Source of the DNA: Gammaproteobacteria bacterium
GTDB lineage: Bacteria; Pseudomonadota; Gammaproteobacteria; Pseudomonadales; UBA7434
DNA length: 6,579 nt
Direction: 5' to 3'
Assembly: GCA_024280785.1 (NCBI GenBank)
Contig: JAJRPK010000282.1
Coordinates: forward strand, 1 to 6,579
Shown: positions 1 through 6,382 of the stretch, one piece after another
Position numbering within the stretch: the first letter of the stretch is position 1
Layout: each line of letters opens with the position of its first letter
Translations under genes and position numbers: made by a program
Notes under the pieces: model-generated
What the model was told of the DNA's origin: nothing
The model's input: only the letters and a program-made list of their open reading frames with translations
Databases searched by the model: none

Positions 1-183
1 AATTAGCTGGCCATCACGCCACAGTAGGCGTGAGAGATCGTTTTCCATCAGGTTCGTATTTTCCCGAACAGCTATGACAGGGATGCCCTGATAGAGCGCA
101 GCTATTGTAGGCGAACCGAGGCAACCGTCAGGGACAATCAGGCATGACACTTCCTCAGCAGCCAGGACATCGGGACGGCTCAT
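1..183 (-). pseudogene. DUF3326-like protein, C-terminal-side fragment truncated by IS insertion
   Basis: Reading the minus strand from an ATG at 183 gives 61 codons without a stop, running off the left edge. The translation contains the stretches CLIVPDGCLGSPTIAAL, GIPVIAVRENTNLM and RLLWRDGQLI. From memory these resemble the C-terminal third of DUF3326 proteins, which have a Gly-rich segment followed by GIPxIAVxEN; the function of that family is not established. A full family member has several hundred residues. Here the N-terminal part is missing, because the inverted repeat of the insertion sequence begins three bases upstream of the ATG. The ATG is therefore probably an internal Met codon and not the native start. 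The frame also stays open for some codons into the IS end, so a fusion product is formally possible. The family call rests on recalled motifs and not on a search. Confidence 0.55.
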
Positions 184-185
184 CC

Positions 186-212
186 TGTCTTGCCCCCATA
201 TAACTGGGCCAC
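186..212 (+). repeat. Left terminal inverted repeat of the IS3-family element
   Basis: TGTCTTGCCCCC opens the element. With one gapped base it pairs with the right end through a shared TGTC, a GCCCC block and a terminal CCAC at the inner edge. Confidence 0.8.
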
Positions 213-251
213 AAATTTCGTGATATTCTACGAATAATTGGAGGTTATGGG

Positions 252-542
252 ATGTCGAGGAAACGGTTTTCCGACGAAGACATATTGAAATTACTGCGTC
301 AGATAGAGTTGAGCTTAGCCTCAGGCAGCGACGTAGCATCGGCGTGTCGCTCAGCAGGTGTGAGTGATGCTACCTATTATAATTGGCGCAAACGTTATGG
401 GGGCATGGGGAGGTCTCAACTGCATGAGTTCAAGATCATGGAGAAAGAGAACTCCCGGCTGAAGAAGATTGTCGCAGAGCTTGAGCTGGACAAAATGATC
501 CTCAAGGAAAGTATAGATTTTTTAAAACCGCCGTCCTTTTAA
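252..542 (+). CDS. IS3-family transposase OrfA (helix-turn-helix protein)
   Basis: This 96-residue protein is the DNA-binding half of an IS3-family transposase and recognises the inverted repeats of the element. Residues 1-50 form the HTH_Tnp_1-type domain: a basic start with RFSDEDILKLL, then SACRSAGVSDATYYNWRKRYGGM. Residues 55-90 are a leucine-zipper-like helix (EKENSRLKKIVAELELDKMILK) that mediates OrfA/OrfAB multimerisation in this family. A strong ribosome binding site, GGAGG at 240-244, stands 7 bases before the ATG. The length is normal and no lesion is seen. The last codons run through the slippery sequence TTTAAAA, from which ribosomes would shift into orfB. OrfA alone acts as a regulator or inhibitor in characterised relatives. 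Confidence 0.92.
   Translation: MSRKRFSDEDILKLLRQIELSLASGSDVASACRSAGVSDATYYNWRKRYGGMGRSQLHEFKIMEKENSRLKKIVAELELDKMILKESIDFLKPPSF
521..527 (+). promoter_or_regulatory. Programmed -1 frameshift heptamer T_TTA_AAA
   Basis: In the orfA frame the codons are TTT TTA AAA, so bases 521-527 form a canonical X_XXY_YYZ slippery heptamer. Slipping back one base places the ribosome in the frame that carries the N-terminal part of OrfB. The orfA stop follows at 540-542. I could not identify a convincing downstream pseudoknot or hairpin. Confidence 0.75.
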
Positions 543-1405
543 GAGGGGGCCTGACGAATACCAACCTACGTCAGACCGTAACTCATGTACGTCAAAAGCT
601 CGGTTCATCAGAGCGCCGTACATGCAAAACGGTTGGCGTGGCGCGGTCGACGCAACAGTATAAAGTTGTAGAGCATAATGATGATAGTCTTCGGCTGGCT
701 TTAATCAGGTTAGCTAAACAATACGGTCGCTATGGCTATCGCAAGATCGCTGAACTCCTTCGCATTGAAGGCTGGAAAGTCAAAGAAGGTTGAACGGCTA
801 TGGCGTGCAGAAGGATTGCAACTGCCGCAGCGCCATAAAAAGAAGAAGCGACTTTATCATAAAGACAGTTCCAACATTCGATTACGTCCTAAACATGCTA
901 ATCACATTTGGAGTATCGACCCATCGGGTCAAGCCCAAGGGCATGCTTTGTTCACGACAAGCTTAGCAATGGTAGGCCATACAAGATGCTCACTGTTCTG
1001 GATGAATATACGCGTGAAGCGCTCACTGTCACAGTAAAACCCAAAATGAACAATGCGGACGTCTTGGAAGCGCTTTATCCGCTGCTTCTCAAACACGGGA
1101 AGCCTGCGTTTATACGCTCAGATAATGGCCCGGAGTTCATCGCGGAAGCCTTCCAGGCGTGGCGCACCAAAGTCGGCGGCAAGCCGATCCGCATCTATCC
1201 AGGGTCACCGTGGGAGAATGGCTATAACGAACGCTTCAATGGCACGTTACGGCGAGAAGTGCTCAATGCGGAATGGTTCTTGAGCATCGATCAGGCCAAA
1301 ACAGTCATCGGAAAATGGCTCAAACAATACAATCATATCCGTCCGCATCAGGCCCTAAACATGCGTCCGCCGGTTCCTGAAACTCTATCAGAAAGTGGTA
1401 CATAG
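524..1405 (+). pseudogene. IS3-family transposase OrfB (DDE integrase domain), two frameshift lesions
   Basis: The -1 frame entered at the slippery site encodes the HTH_21-type N-terminus (VRQKLGSSERRTCKTVGVARST, then KQYGRYGYRKIAELLR) and stops at TGA 791-793. The family's usual WKVNKKRVERLW segment is broken: two bases are missing at about 782, and KKVERLWRAEGL continues in the +1 frame. That frame runs to IWSID, the first catalytic Asp at 918-920. A 26-base insertion at 921-946 then shifts the frame back, and FVHDKLSNGRPYKML resumes at 947. From there to TAG 1403-1405 the rve domain is intact, with Asp in RSDNGPEF, Glu in GSPWENGYNERFN and a normal C-terminus (NHIRPHQALNMRPP). All three DDE residues survive, but they lie in different frames. 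No functional OrfAB is expected. Confidence 0.88.
921..946 (+). repeat. 26-bp palindromic insertion inside orfB
   Basis: Relative to the recalled family pattern IWSIDFVxDxLSNGR, the bases between the Asp codon (918-920) and the Phe codon (947-949) are extra. The insert and its left junction contain two adjacent palindromes, GACCC-ATC-GGGTC at 918-930 and GCCC-AA-GGGC at 933-942, and the insert ends in GCATGC. Its origin is unknown. It could be a tiny REP-like unit or a scar of another event. Confidence 0.6.
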
Positions 1406-1420
1406 AGATGGGGCTGGACA
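1395..1420 (-). repeat. Right terminal inverted repeat of the IS3-family element
   Basis: The strand ends GGGGCTGGACA; read inward it is TGTCCAGCCCCATCTC and ends CCAC, matching the left end imperfectly. It overlaps the last codons of orfB, as is usual in compact IS3 elements. Confidence 0.8.
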
Positions 1421-1511
1421 AGCTTTCAACTTCTCAATCAGTAACGATTGTGCATAAAGTTTAGGGTCACGAGTTTGCAACTTTTCAGCATTGCAATGGA
1501 TCTGTGGCTTT

Positions 1512-2087
1512 CTAAATATTGCTTTGAAATGTTTTCGCCCGGTTGGCATGAGGAAATGAGATTTCGGGCAACGGCAATTTCAGCAAAGTACAAATAGGCT
1601 CCCAACCATCGCCAGAAATAATATCAATCTCAATAAAATCATTCCTACCAGAAAAGTATTCTCGCACCTTGCGGTGATGAGTAACGTAGTGATGCCGCCA
1701 TTGATCCTTGTCGATTTTTAAAAAGCTCCCATTATATTTTCCCTCTTTTTTCGTCCTCATATTTTTTTTTACATGCTTTTCTCTGCTTTCCAGCCAACTC
1801 TCTATCGGTCTCACTGTTAATACATACCGACTATCAGGATATTGAGTGTCTAAAAGCTCAAAGTTCTTTGCCAATATTTCAATATCAGAAAATGCACGAC
1901 ACTGAGGCTCCAAATATGTCAGGAGTGGTAAATTTTTTTCAAGCGCATCCGCAACGAGATCTCGCGTAACTTGACCTCCCCAATGAAGACTTTTGTAGCC
2001 TAATATTGTCATAGCGCTATGAAAGGACGTCGTCCCCGTCTTATTAAGACCTAGGCAAAAAACACGGGGATGTAAGGGATTATTCAT
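1512..2087 (-). CDS. Sulfotransferase-family protein (P-loop, Sulfotransfer_4-like)
   Basis: This is a cytosolic-looking protein of about 191 residues with no signal peptide. Members of the family move sulfate from PAPS onto sugars, lipids or other acceptors. Near the N-terminus it shows the 5'-phosphosulfate-binding loop (VFCLGLNKTGTTSFHSA). In the middle is a RYVLTVRPIESWLESRE segment, matching the 3'-phosphate-binding region with its Arg and Ser. Close to the C-terminus lies FPHANR, a short motif I recall from this subfamily. Length and motif order look complete. I prefer the ATG at 2087; an in-frame TTG two codons upstream (2093) is possible, and neither has a clear Shine-Dalgarno. The gene stands alone between two transposon-rich stretches. 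The acceptor cannot be told from sequence, but the neighbouring glycan genes make a sugar plausible. No frameshift or internal stop is seen. Confidence 0.8.
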   Translation of the reverse strand: MNNPLHPRVFCLGLNKTGTTSFHSAMTILGYKSLHWGGQVTRDLVADALEKNLPLLTYLEPQCRAFSDIEILAKNFELLDTQYPDSRYVLTVRPIESWLESREKHVKKNMRTKKEGKYNGSFLKIDKDQWRHHYVTHHRKVREYFSGRNDFIEIDIISGDGWEPICTLLKLPLPEISFPHANRAKTFQSNI

Positions 2088-2319
2088 ATTCAAACAACTT
2101 CGTTGAATTTTCTTTTATTTGCAACCATTAACACGGCAAAGTATGAATGCACAAGAAACTGTGTAAGTAAGATTTTTAGCGCTTACGCTTCTTAACGTCC
2201 AGCAATCGCACTACAAAATAGCGTCATGAGTACGTTCGTTACAATTTGAATACAAAAAGGCATCACCTGTCGAACTAAAATTAATCAAATTGCCAATCAA
2301 GCGCTTCTCCAATGGCCAG
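2088..2319. other. Intergenic gap with no gene recognised
   Basis: About 230 bases lie between the sulfotransferase start and the IS66 remnant. The part next to the sulfotransferase is AT-rich and is the likely site of its promoter, but I cannot point to a convincing -35/-10 pair. A minus-strand open frame enters from the IS66 remnant and stops at 2211-2213; it has no start codon and no recognised similarity. Confidence 0.4.
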
Positions 2320-2640
2320 TCAATATAGATATTTTGGATGCACCGCCTCGCGACTATGTAGGCACCTTTCAAGACCGATGTGATTTTGGAGACTGGCGTC
2401 TAATGCAGGACCTTCATGCTTTGCCTGAAAACTGGTAACTTCTACAGCTACGAATGCCGCTTGCCTCTTTGATGACACTGACGCTTCGACGCTCATCCCG
2501 AACTTCTTACGCCAGGCGAACAACTGTACCGAATCAAGATCATAACCCCGCGCAACCTCGCACACAGAAACTCCCGGCGCGTTGCTCCCCTCAACATTTT
2601 GACGCTTCGAACTCTTCAGCCAACTGTCTAACGTCAGCAC
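2320..2640 (-). pseudogene. IS66-family TnpA-like remnant
   Basis: From a GTG at 2640 the minus strand encodes 106 residues. The core (NAPGVSVCEVARGYDLDSVQ, then LFAWRKKFGMS) matches the helix-turn-helix of IS66-type TnpA, and AFVAVEV resembles the segment near the end of that small protein. TnpA is an accessory protein of IS66 elements, needed with TnpB and the DDE protein TnpC. The usual basic N-terminus before the helix-turn-helix is replaced by an unrelated-looking stretch. The last 30 or so residues (ending VHPKYLY) do not look like the family. No tnpB or tnpC follows. This is a relic and not a working element. An origin from the similar OrfA of another family is possible but less likely. 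Confidence 0.65.
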
Positions 2641-2696
2641 TTGTGTCTCAGATTTAGTCCTAGGCTAAGAGAGTACTCATGTTCATCTTGCATCTC

Positions 2697-2784
2697 GAGG
2701 AGAACAAGAATGAGGCATACAAAATCGCTCGGACAATCGGCTGGCGAACGGGTAGTCAAGGACATCAAACGGGCGACCCAGTAA
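2697..2784 (+). pseudogene. IS3-family OrfA N-terminal fragment, second element
   Basis: An excellent ribosome binding site (GAGGAG, 2697-2702) stands 7 bases before ATG 2710. It opens a 24-codon frame ending at TAA 2782-2784. The peptide has the pattern MRHTKSLGQSAGERVV followed by KDIKRAT, which I recognise as the first residues of a different IS3-family OrfA type that normally continues into YSAEEKIRIVL. Here the similarity stops just after KRAT, so the rest of that element has been deleted. It is not related to the orfA at 252-542. Confidence 0.6.
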
Positions 2785-2834
2785 GCCCGTATAATTCCCC
2801 AAAAGCCCAAGCCATAATTTCCTAAAGCTAACCG

Positions 2835-3730
2835 TTAGCGAAATTCGTATAAAACTAACGCCCCATTTCCGTCGATAATGATTGCAGATTTATTGGCAAG
2901 GGATTCTTTTATGTATTTCCGAGAGGCGTCGTTTTCAAAAGTGGGATAGGAGAATATCAGAGCGCGAAGTGACTGCTTCTTAGCTCTAGCTGCACGTGAG
3001 GCGTTTGTTCTTTTGCACTTCATAAAAATATCTTCCGTCAACGGCAGATACTTTGCAGGCGCGTAAGCGCTAGCAAATGTATCATATTTTTTTAATACCT
3101 TGGCGTTCCGCAGGATAAACTGATTGGCTGTGGCAATGCCGATTTGTGCGTTCTTTAACTCACTACCTTTTTCAATCAGCCTATCGTTGGGAAATTCAAA
3201 CGTAAGGGCTACCAATGCTATGATCATTGCAGTAAGCCCAGCGCACGCTGCAACGGGGAAACTCATTCTTAATTCATTTGGTTTTCGGAACACAAAATTA
3301 GGAGCGACACGCGCCAACCATATCTCCAAAGATGAATACCCAACGAAGGCCGAAGCAATGAAGAATGAGAGGCTAAAATATCCATTTCGAACATTGTAGG
3401 CACAGCAGTTTGCAAATATTATGAATGACGCACAGCCAGAGAATAAAAATAATAGGCCAACGGCGCCTTTGTAAATTCGAAAGAAAATAATATTTAGAAG
3501 TACGCCTAAACCAAGTAGCAGCAAGGTGAGGTTTGGCAATACACCCTCTATTAGCTGGAACGCATGCGCGTACGTACCGAGGTTGCCGCGTTTTTTTGCT
3601 GTCAGCTCCTGTAGATAGTCCAGGTTGCCGATAACGTCGGGTTGTACACTGGAATATATAATTAAATACGTGGCGACTGGAAATGCGGCTAAGGCGCATA
3701 GGAAAAGAAAATCAGTAACGGCTATTTTTT
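2835..3730 (-). pseudogene. GT-C membrane glycosyltransferase-like protein, C-terminal piece
   Basis: This frame carries the second half of the glycosyltransferase-like protein, about 296 residues. It is entered from the middle piece by a -1 shift in the A7 tract. It begins IAVTDFLFLCALAAFP, a membrane helix, followed by a loop (SSVQPDVIGNLDYLQELTAKK). Several more hydrophobic helices follow (PNLTLLLLGLGVLL, VGLLFLFSGCASFI, FPVAACAGLTAMII). The last 125 or so residues are a polar tail ending LVLYEFR, probably periplasmic. The frame has no ATG near its beginning; the first TTG (3539) lies inside a continuous conserved-looking stretch. Independent translation is therefore unlikely, which supports its being the tail of one broken gene. 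It ends in TAA. Confidence 0.7.
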
Positions 3731-4333
3731 TCTATAGGTTTCATAAGCAGCGACAAGAGCGATGTTCACAGCGAATATAGCGCCGCCTTGCTTAGTTACC
3801 ATCGTCACGGCAGCGGTGATGAAAGCGAGTTGAATAAATTGTTTTCGTCGCTCGATATCCGGTTCATCAATTGCCGTCACTATTAACAGCAATCCTCCCA
3901 GCCCAAGTATTCCAAGCGGAATGTCCATGTAACCGCTCGTGATATGTGTTGACTGAGTTGAGAAGCAAAGGGCAATTAGCACAGCAAGGAGAACACCTGC
4001 AATTGCATGTGGTCCCTTGATGAAATCAGAAGCGAATAGCGCTATGAATATAACCGGCGCCGACATGGTTGCTTTTGCAACGAACCAGACAACAGTCGAT
4101 CCTTGCGCCTCATAAATAAGCGACCAAATAGCAGGCCATAGAATTGGGTATGCGCCGTTAAGTGGATTATATGTGTTATCGCTTAGCTCAATAGCCCACC
4201 GGTTCCAGGAGACTACAGCATCCCAAAGTGTAAATATTCCTTGGAAATTGATCAACGCCGGATAGGCGATAACAAGGAACATTACGATAACAGTAAATTG
4301 TCTGAGGTACAGTTTTGTAGGTGACGTTGTCAC
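3722..4333 (-). pseudogene. GT-C/GT39-like membrane glycosyltransferase, middle piece with catalytic-region motifs
   Basis: This piece has 203 codons and holds the part of the protein most like polyprenyl-phosphate-sugar-dependent GT-C transferases. A first helix (FTVIVMFLVIAYPAL) is followed by the loop segment FTLWDAVVSWNRWAIEL and then AYPILWPAIWSLIYEAQ. In GT39-like proteins the acidic residue after the first helix (here Asp38, in WDAVVSW) sits in the catalytic periplasmic loop. Several further helices follow. It could start at GTG 4333, overlapping the previous stop as GTGA, which would permit translational coupling. More likely it is the continuation of the N-terminal piece across an A6 tract. 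It ends TAT AGA AAA AAA TAG, and one extra A there would carry the frame straight into the next piece. No exact substrate can be assigned. Confidence 0.7.
3724..3731 (-). other. A7 tract, A_AAA_AAA slippery heptamer at a reading-frame break
   Basis: On the minus strand the sequence is AGA AAA AAA TAG, so bases 3731-3725 form a canonical X_XXY_YYZ heptamer with the stop codon immediately after. A -1 slip gives ATA GCC GTT and continues in the open frame of the C-terminal piece. It may be a homopolymer deletion, a sequencing undercall or a recoding site. No downstream stimulatory structure at the usual 5-9 base spacing is evident. Confidence 0.6.
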
Positions 4334-4584
4334 AGAATAAGCATCGGGGATTTTTTATTGATTAGCTGGAGCCCAACGAAAACCGCTAAGGTGAGAGATA
4401 TAAGTCGAGCGGCGTCGACCAAACCAGAAAAATATGAAATAAGAAACCATATCCAGGCAAGATAGAGTGCTTTGACGAAGTATCCCCAAATCGTTGGCCC
4501 CAAAGCGGTTGCTACTCGGTGGGGCCACAATAAACCCAAGGCGAAAACAGACAACATTGCGGCTAAACCCGCGAAGAATAGCAT
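4330..4584 (-). pseudogene. GT-C membrane glycosyltransferase-like protein, N-terminal piece
   Basis: I chose ATG 4584 because AGGA (4596-4593) lies 8 bases upstream; a longer frame to TTG 4635 lacks such a signal. The piece has 84 residues and encodes about three hydrophobic helices: MLFFAGLAAMLSVFALGLL, ALYLAWIWFLISYF and LISLTLAVFVGLQL, with WPHR after the first. It then ends LINKKSPMLIL at a TGA that overlaps GTG 4333. GT39-like proteins often start with such a helical segment before the catalytic-loop helix. If the A6 tract at 4351-4356 had one more A, the frame would read LINKKIPDAYSV and continue into the middle piece. The whole restored gene, with both tracts corrected, would encode about 583 residues, a normal size for the family. 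Alternatively this is a separate small membrane protein coupled to the next gene. Confidence 0.55.
4351..4356 (-). other. A6 tract at the first reading-frame break
   Basis: The codons are AAT AAA AAA TCC. Adding one A restores continuity into the middle piece, the same direction of change as at the A7 tract. The base before the run is T, so this is not a perfect X_XXY_YYZ heptamer; tandem AAA codons can still slip. Confidence 0.45.
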
Positions 4585-5087
4585 ACAAATTATCCTATAA
4601 CCGATATACGTAAATGGGAGATCCGTTCCGCCCAAGCCTAAGGATGCTTACGCTTTCATTTGGCGGCCCCTTGTTGACCCTAGTCAATCCCCAAGTGAGT
4701 GCGATATTGTCGCCATGCTATTGGGATGTCAATCCGCGTTCTAAGAGCTGTATGCCACCAAGAATGCCCGCGCTTGGTGGAAGCTGACGCAAAGCTGGGG
4801 CTGGTAACCTTTGCTTCGATTTGGCGGATGCTGTTTGCCCCCTCGATGAGGAGGCTGCACGCCCAAATGGTTTTAGCTATACATGTATCGTGAGAGTGGC
4901 TTTACAATTCTCAGATGCTTCTATTGATAATCTGCGGCGACGTTTATGTCTTATGCAATTATGTATGAAGCGATATCACCAATCTCTTTTTCCTAATTTT
5001 TTACTCAGTTTTTGGATTTCGATATATCCTTGCCCACGCTTTAGCGACTAAGGTTGTTTCGGTTCAATGCATTGATAGAGAAAACCC
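4585..5087. other. About 500-base divergent intergenic region
   Basis: This stretch separates the leftward GT-C gene from the rightward phosphodiesterase-like gene and must hold the promoters for both, but I see no convincing -35/-10 pair. A minus-strand frame stays open for about 70 codons between about 4901 and the stop at 4680-4682 (it contains GHSWWHTALRTRID and PIAWRQYRTHLGID). It has no start codon and I do not recognise it. It may be the relic of a lost gene or mobile element. The plus-strand frames here look random. Confidence 0.4.
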
Positions 5088-6350
5088 ATGTTACTTTTGG
5101 AATACAATGAGTTCAATTCGGATCTTCTAGGAGCGATTGCTGACAGGGATTCACTGTCTGCTTTGCAGGAAATTCAGGGTTGGAATACTACTCAAACCCA
5201 TGCCGAGGACACTTATGACTCAGGATTTTTAGAGCCTTGGGTTCAATGGGTGTCAATCCACACGGGCACGCCTTCAAAAAAACATCAAATCAAAAACCTG
5301 GGCGATGTTCCCGCCCTAGATGTGGAGCAGGTTTGGGAACGATGATCGCGGTCAGGCGTGAGTTCCGTTGTATGGGGAGTGATGAATGGGGATCGGCGTT
5401 CAGCCGAGAACTGCAAGGTGTTTATACCAGATCCGTGGACATTTAGTGAAGTTCCTTTTCCATCGAACTATGCAGGATTAATTGAGCTTCCTCGATATCT
5501 AGCAAAAGATTATCTGGATGTTTCCAAGATCAAATGCGCGCCTGAAGGATTGCGCCTGCTGACAACACTCCTTAGTCGAATGGACCGTCGCGACTTTGTT
5601 GCCGGGTTAACAGTCTTTTCTGAAGGCTTGCGGTTATTTGGAGCTAAGAATATTGTCTTTATCGTGACATTTGAATATTTATCGGCGATGGCATTCCTTA
5701 GAACGATTAAAGAAACGCAGCCTGACAAAGCAATACTTTTCCTCAATATGTTTGCTCATGCGCAGCATCATTATTGGAATGCCCCCGATGGTGAGGGTTG
5801 TTTAGAGTTAAGCTACGCGGCTAAAACGCTGGATCGAATTAGCAAAAAAATACTGGAGCGGGCATCCGGACTAAAATGCGGAGATCGTATTAGCTTAACA
5901 AATGGCCTCTCGCAAATATGCACACGGGATGAACCTCCGTGGATACTTCATCGACCCAAAAGCCCTATAAAATTCCTGAGTGATATTGGTCTGACACCCG
6001 AGAAAGTGGAGCCTTTGATGACGCACGACGCTCACGTTTCTTTTTGAACCGTTGAAGAATCGGAAAATGCGTTTACTATGTTGAGTGCTGCAAGAATTAA
6101 TGAAACGCCAATGTTTCATGTTGAGCGAAATCAAACCGACAAACAGATGATTTTCTATCGGTTGGACTTTTTTGATCCGGTAGACGATGACACTTTTTTT
6201 ATCTACGGAAACACGCGAAGTCGATTTAAGGACCATTTCATCTCGATTGTGCAACGCACTGGAAAGCACATTCCGGATGGCATCGTTTACGCGAACTGGG
6301 AGGGGCTTCCCAAAACAATCCTTAATCACCAACTCGTCAACTATCTTTAA
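5088..6350 (+). pseudogene. Alkaline-phosphatase-superfamily (type I phosphodiesterase-like) protein, two in-frame TGA codons
   Basis: One frame encodes about 420 residues, interrupted by TGA at 5343-5345 (codon 86) and 6045-6047 (codon 320). Conserved-looking segments run through both: LLLEYNEFNSDLL at the start, FLEPWVQWVSIHTGTPS near residues 48-63 with KNLGD after it, then VSSVVWGVMNGDRR and IPDPWTFSE just past the first TGA. FLNMFAHAQHHYW lies near residues 218-230, and after the second TGA come ETPMFHVER, FYRLDFFDP and GNTRSRFKDHF. From memory this matches a family of alkaline-phosphatase-like proteins found in polysaccharide clusters. The His-rich motif suits metal binding, but I cannot assign the nucleophile, and no substrate is known to me. 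The first TGA sits where relatives would have a Leu (WERLS), one base change from TTA. GTG 5358 could restart translation but would lose the N-terminal active-site region. ATG 5088 has only a weak GAGA upstream. Its frame ends in TAA. Confidence 0.72.
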
Positions 6351-6382
6351 ACGTTCCTATTTATTCATTAGTATATAAAAAC

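Larger units (their letters stand above)
186..1420 (+). mobile_element. IS3-family insertion sequence (IS407-like), 1235 bp, transposase-defective
   Basis: The ends start TG and finish CA and are imperfect inverted repeats of about 26 bp: TGTCTTGCCCCCAT on the left against TGTCCAGCCCCAT read inward from the right, both ending in CCAC. Inside lie orfA, a -1 frameshift signal and orfB with DDE motifs, the standard IS3-family plan. The length of about 1.2 kb and the TG/CA ends fit the IS407 subgroup, which is my best guess for the group. The outer flanks read catcc on the left and agctt on the right, so no 3-5 bp target duplication is visible. The element probably rearranged with, or deleted, neighbouring DNA after insertion. 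It cannot make a full OrfAB transposase because of two lesions in orfB, but transposase supplied in trans could still act on its ends. Confidence 0.9.

Noticed and set aside
1421..1511. Open minus-strand frame of about 30 codons between the IS right end and the sulfotransferase stop
   Set aside because: It is too short, has no start codon and resembles no family I know; it is within chance expectation.
2769..2790. Inverted repeat ACGGGC ... GCCCGT with a 10-base spacer, as a possible terminator
   Set aside because: The stem is only 6 bp, the loop is long and neither strand has a T-run after it.
3373..3699. Minus-strand frame of 108 codons overlapping the GT-C C-terminal piece
   Set aside because: It is a shadow: Arg/Ser-rich with no domain, while the overlapping frame encodes membrane helices continuous with the upstream piece.
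3680..3700. Hairpin ATGCG/CGCAT about 25 bases downstream of the A7 tract, as a frameshift stimulator
   Set aside because: It has only 5 bp and is too far from the slippery site compared with the usual 5-9 base spacing.
2181..4655. The 10-mer GCTTACGCTT occurs in two intergenic gaps (2181-2190 and 4646-4655)
   Set aside because: Several repeated 10-mers are expected by chance in 6.5 kb, and the surrounding bases do not match.
5895..6332. Minus-strand frame of 145 codons opposite the phosphodiesterase-like gene
   Set aside because: It lies opposite a frame with recognisable conserved motifs and shows no family features of its own.
5088..6350. Genome-wide reassignment of TGA to Trp or a selenocysteine codon
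   Set aside because: Trp is written TGG in every gene here, TGA also acts as a terminal stop at 4330-4332, neither site is a Cys-like position in the recalled family, and no SECIS-type hairpin was apparent.
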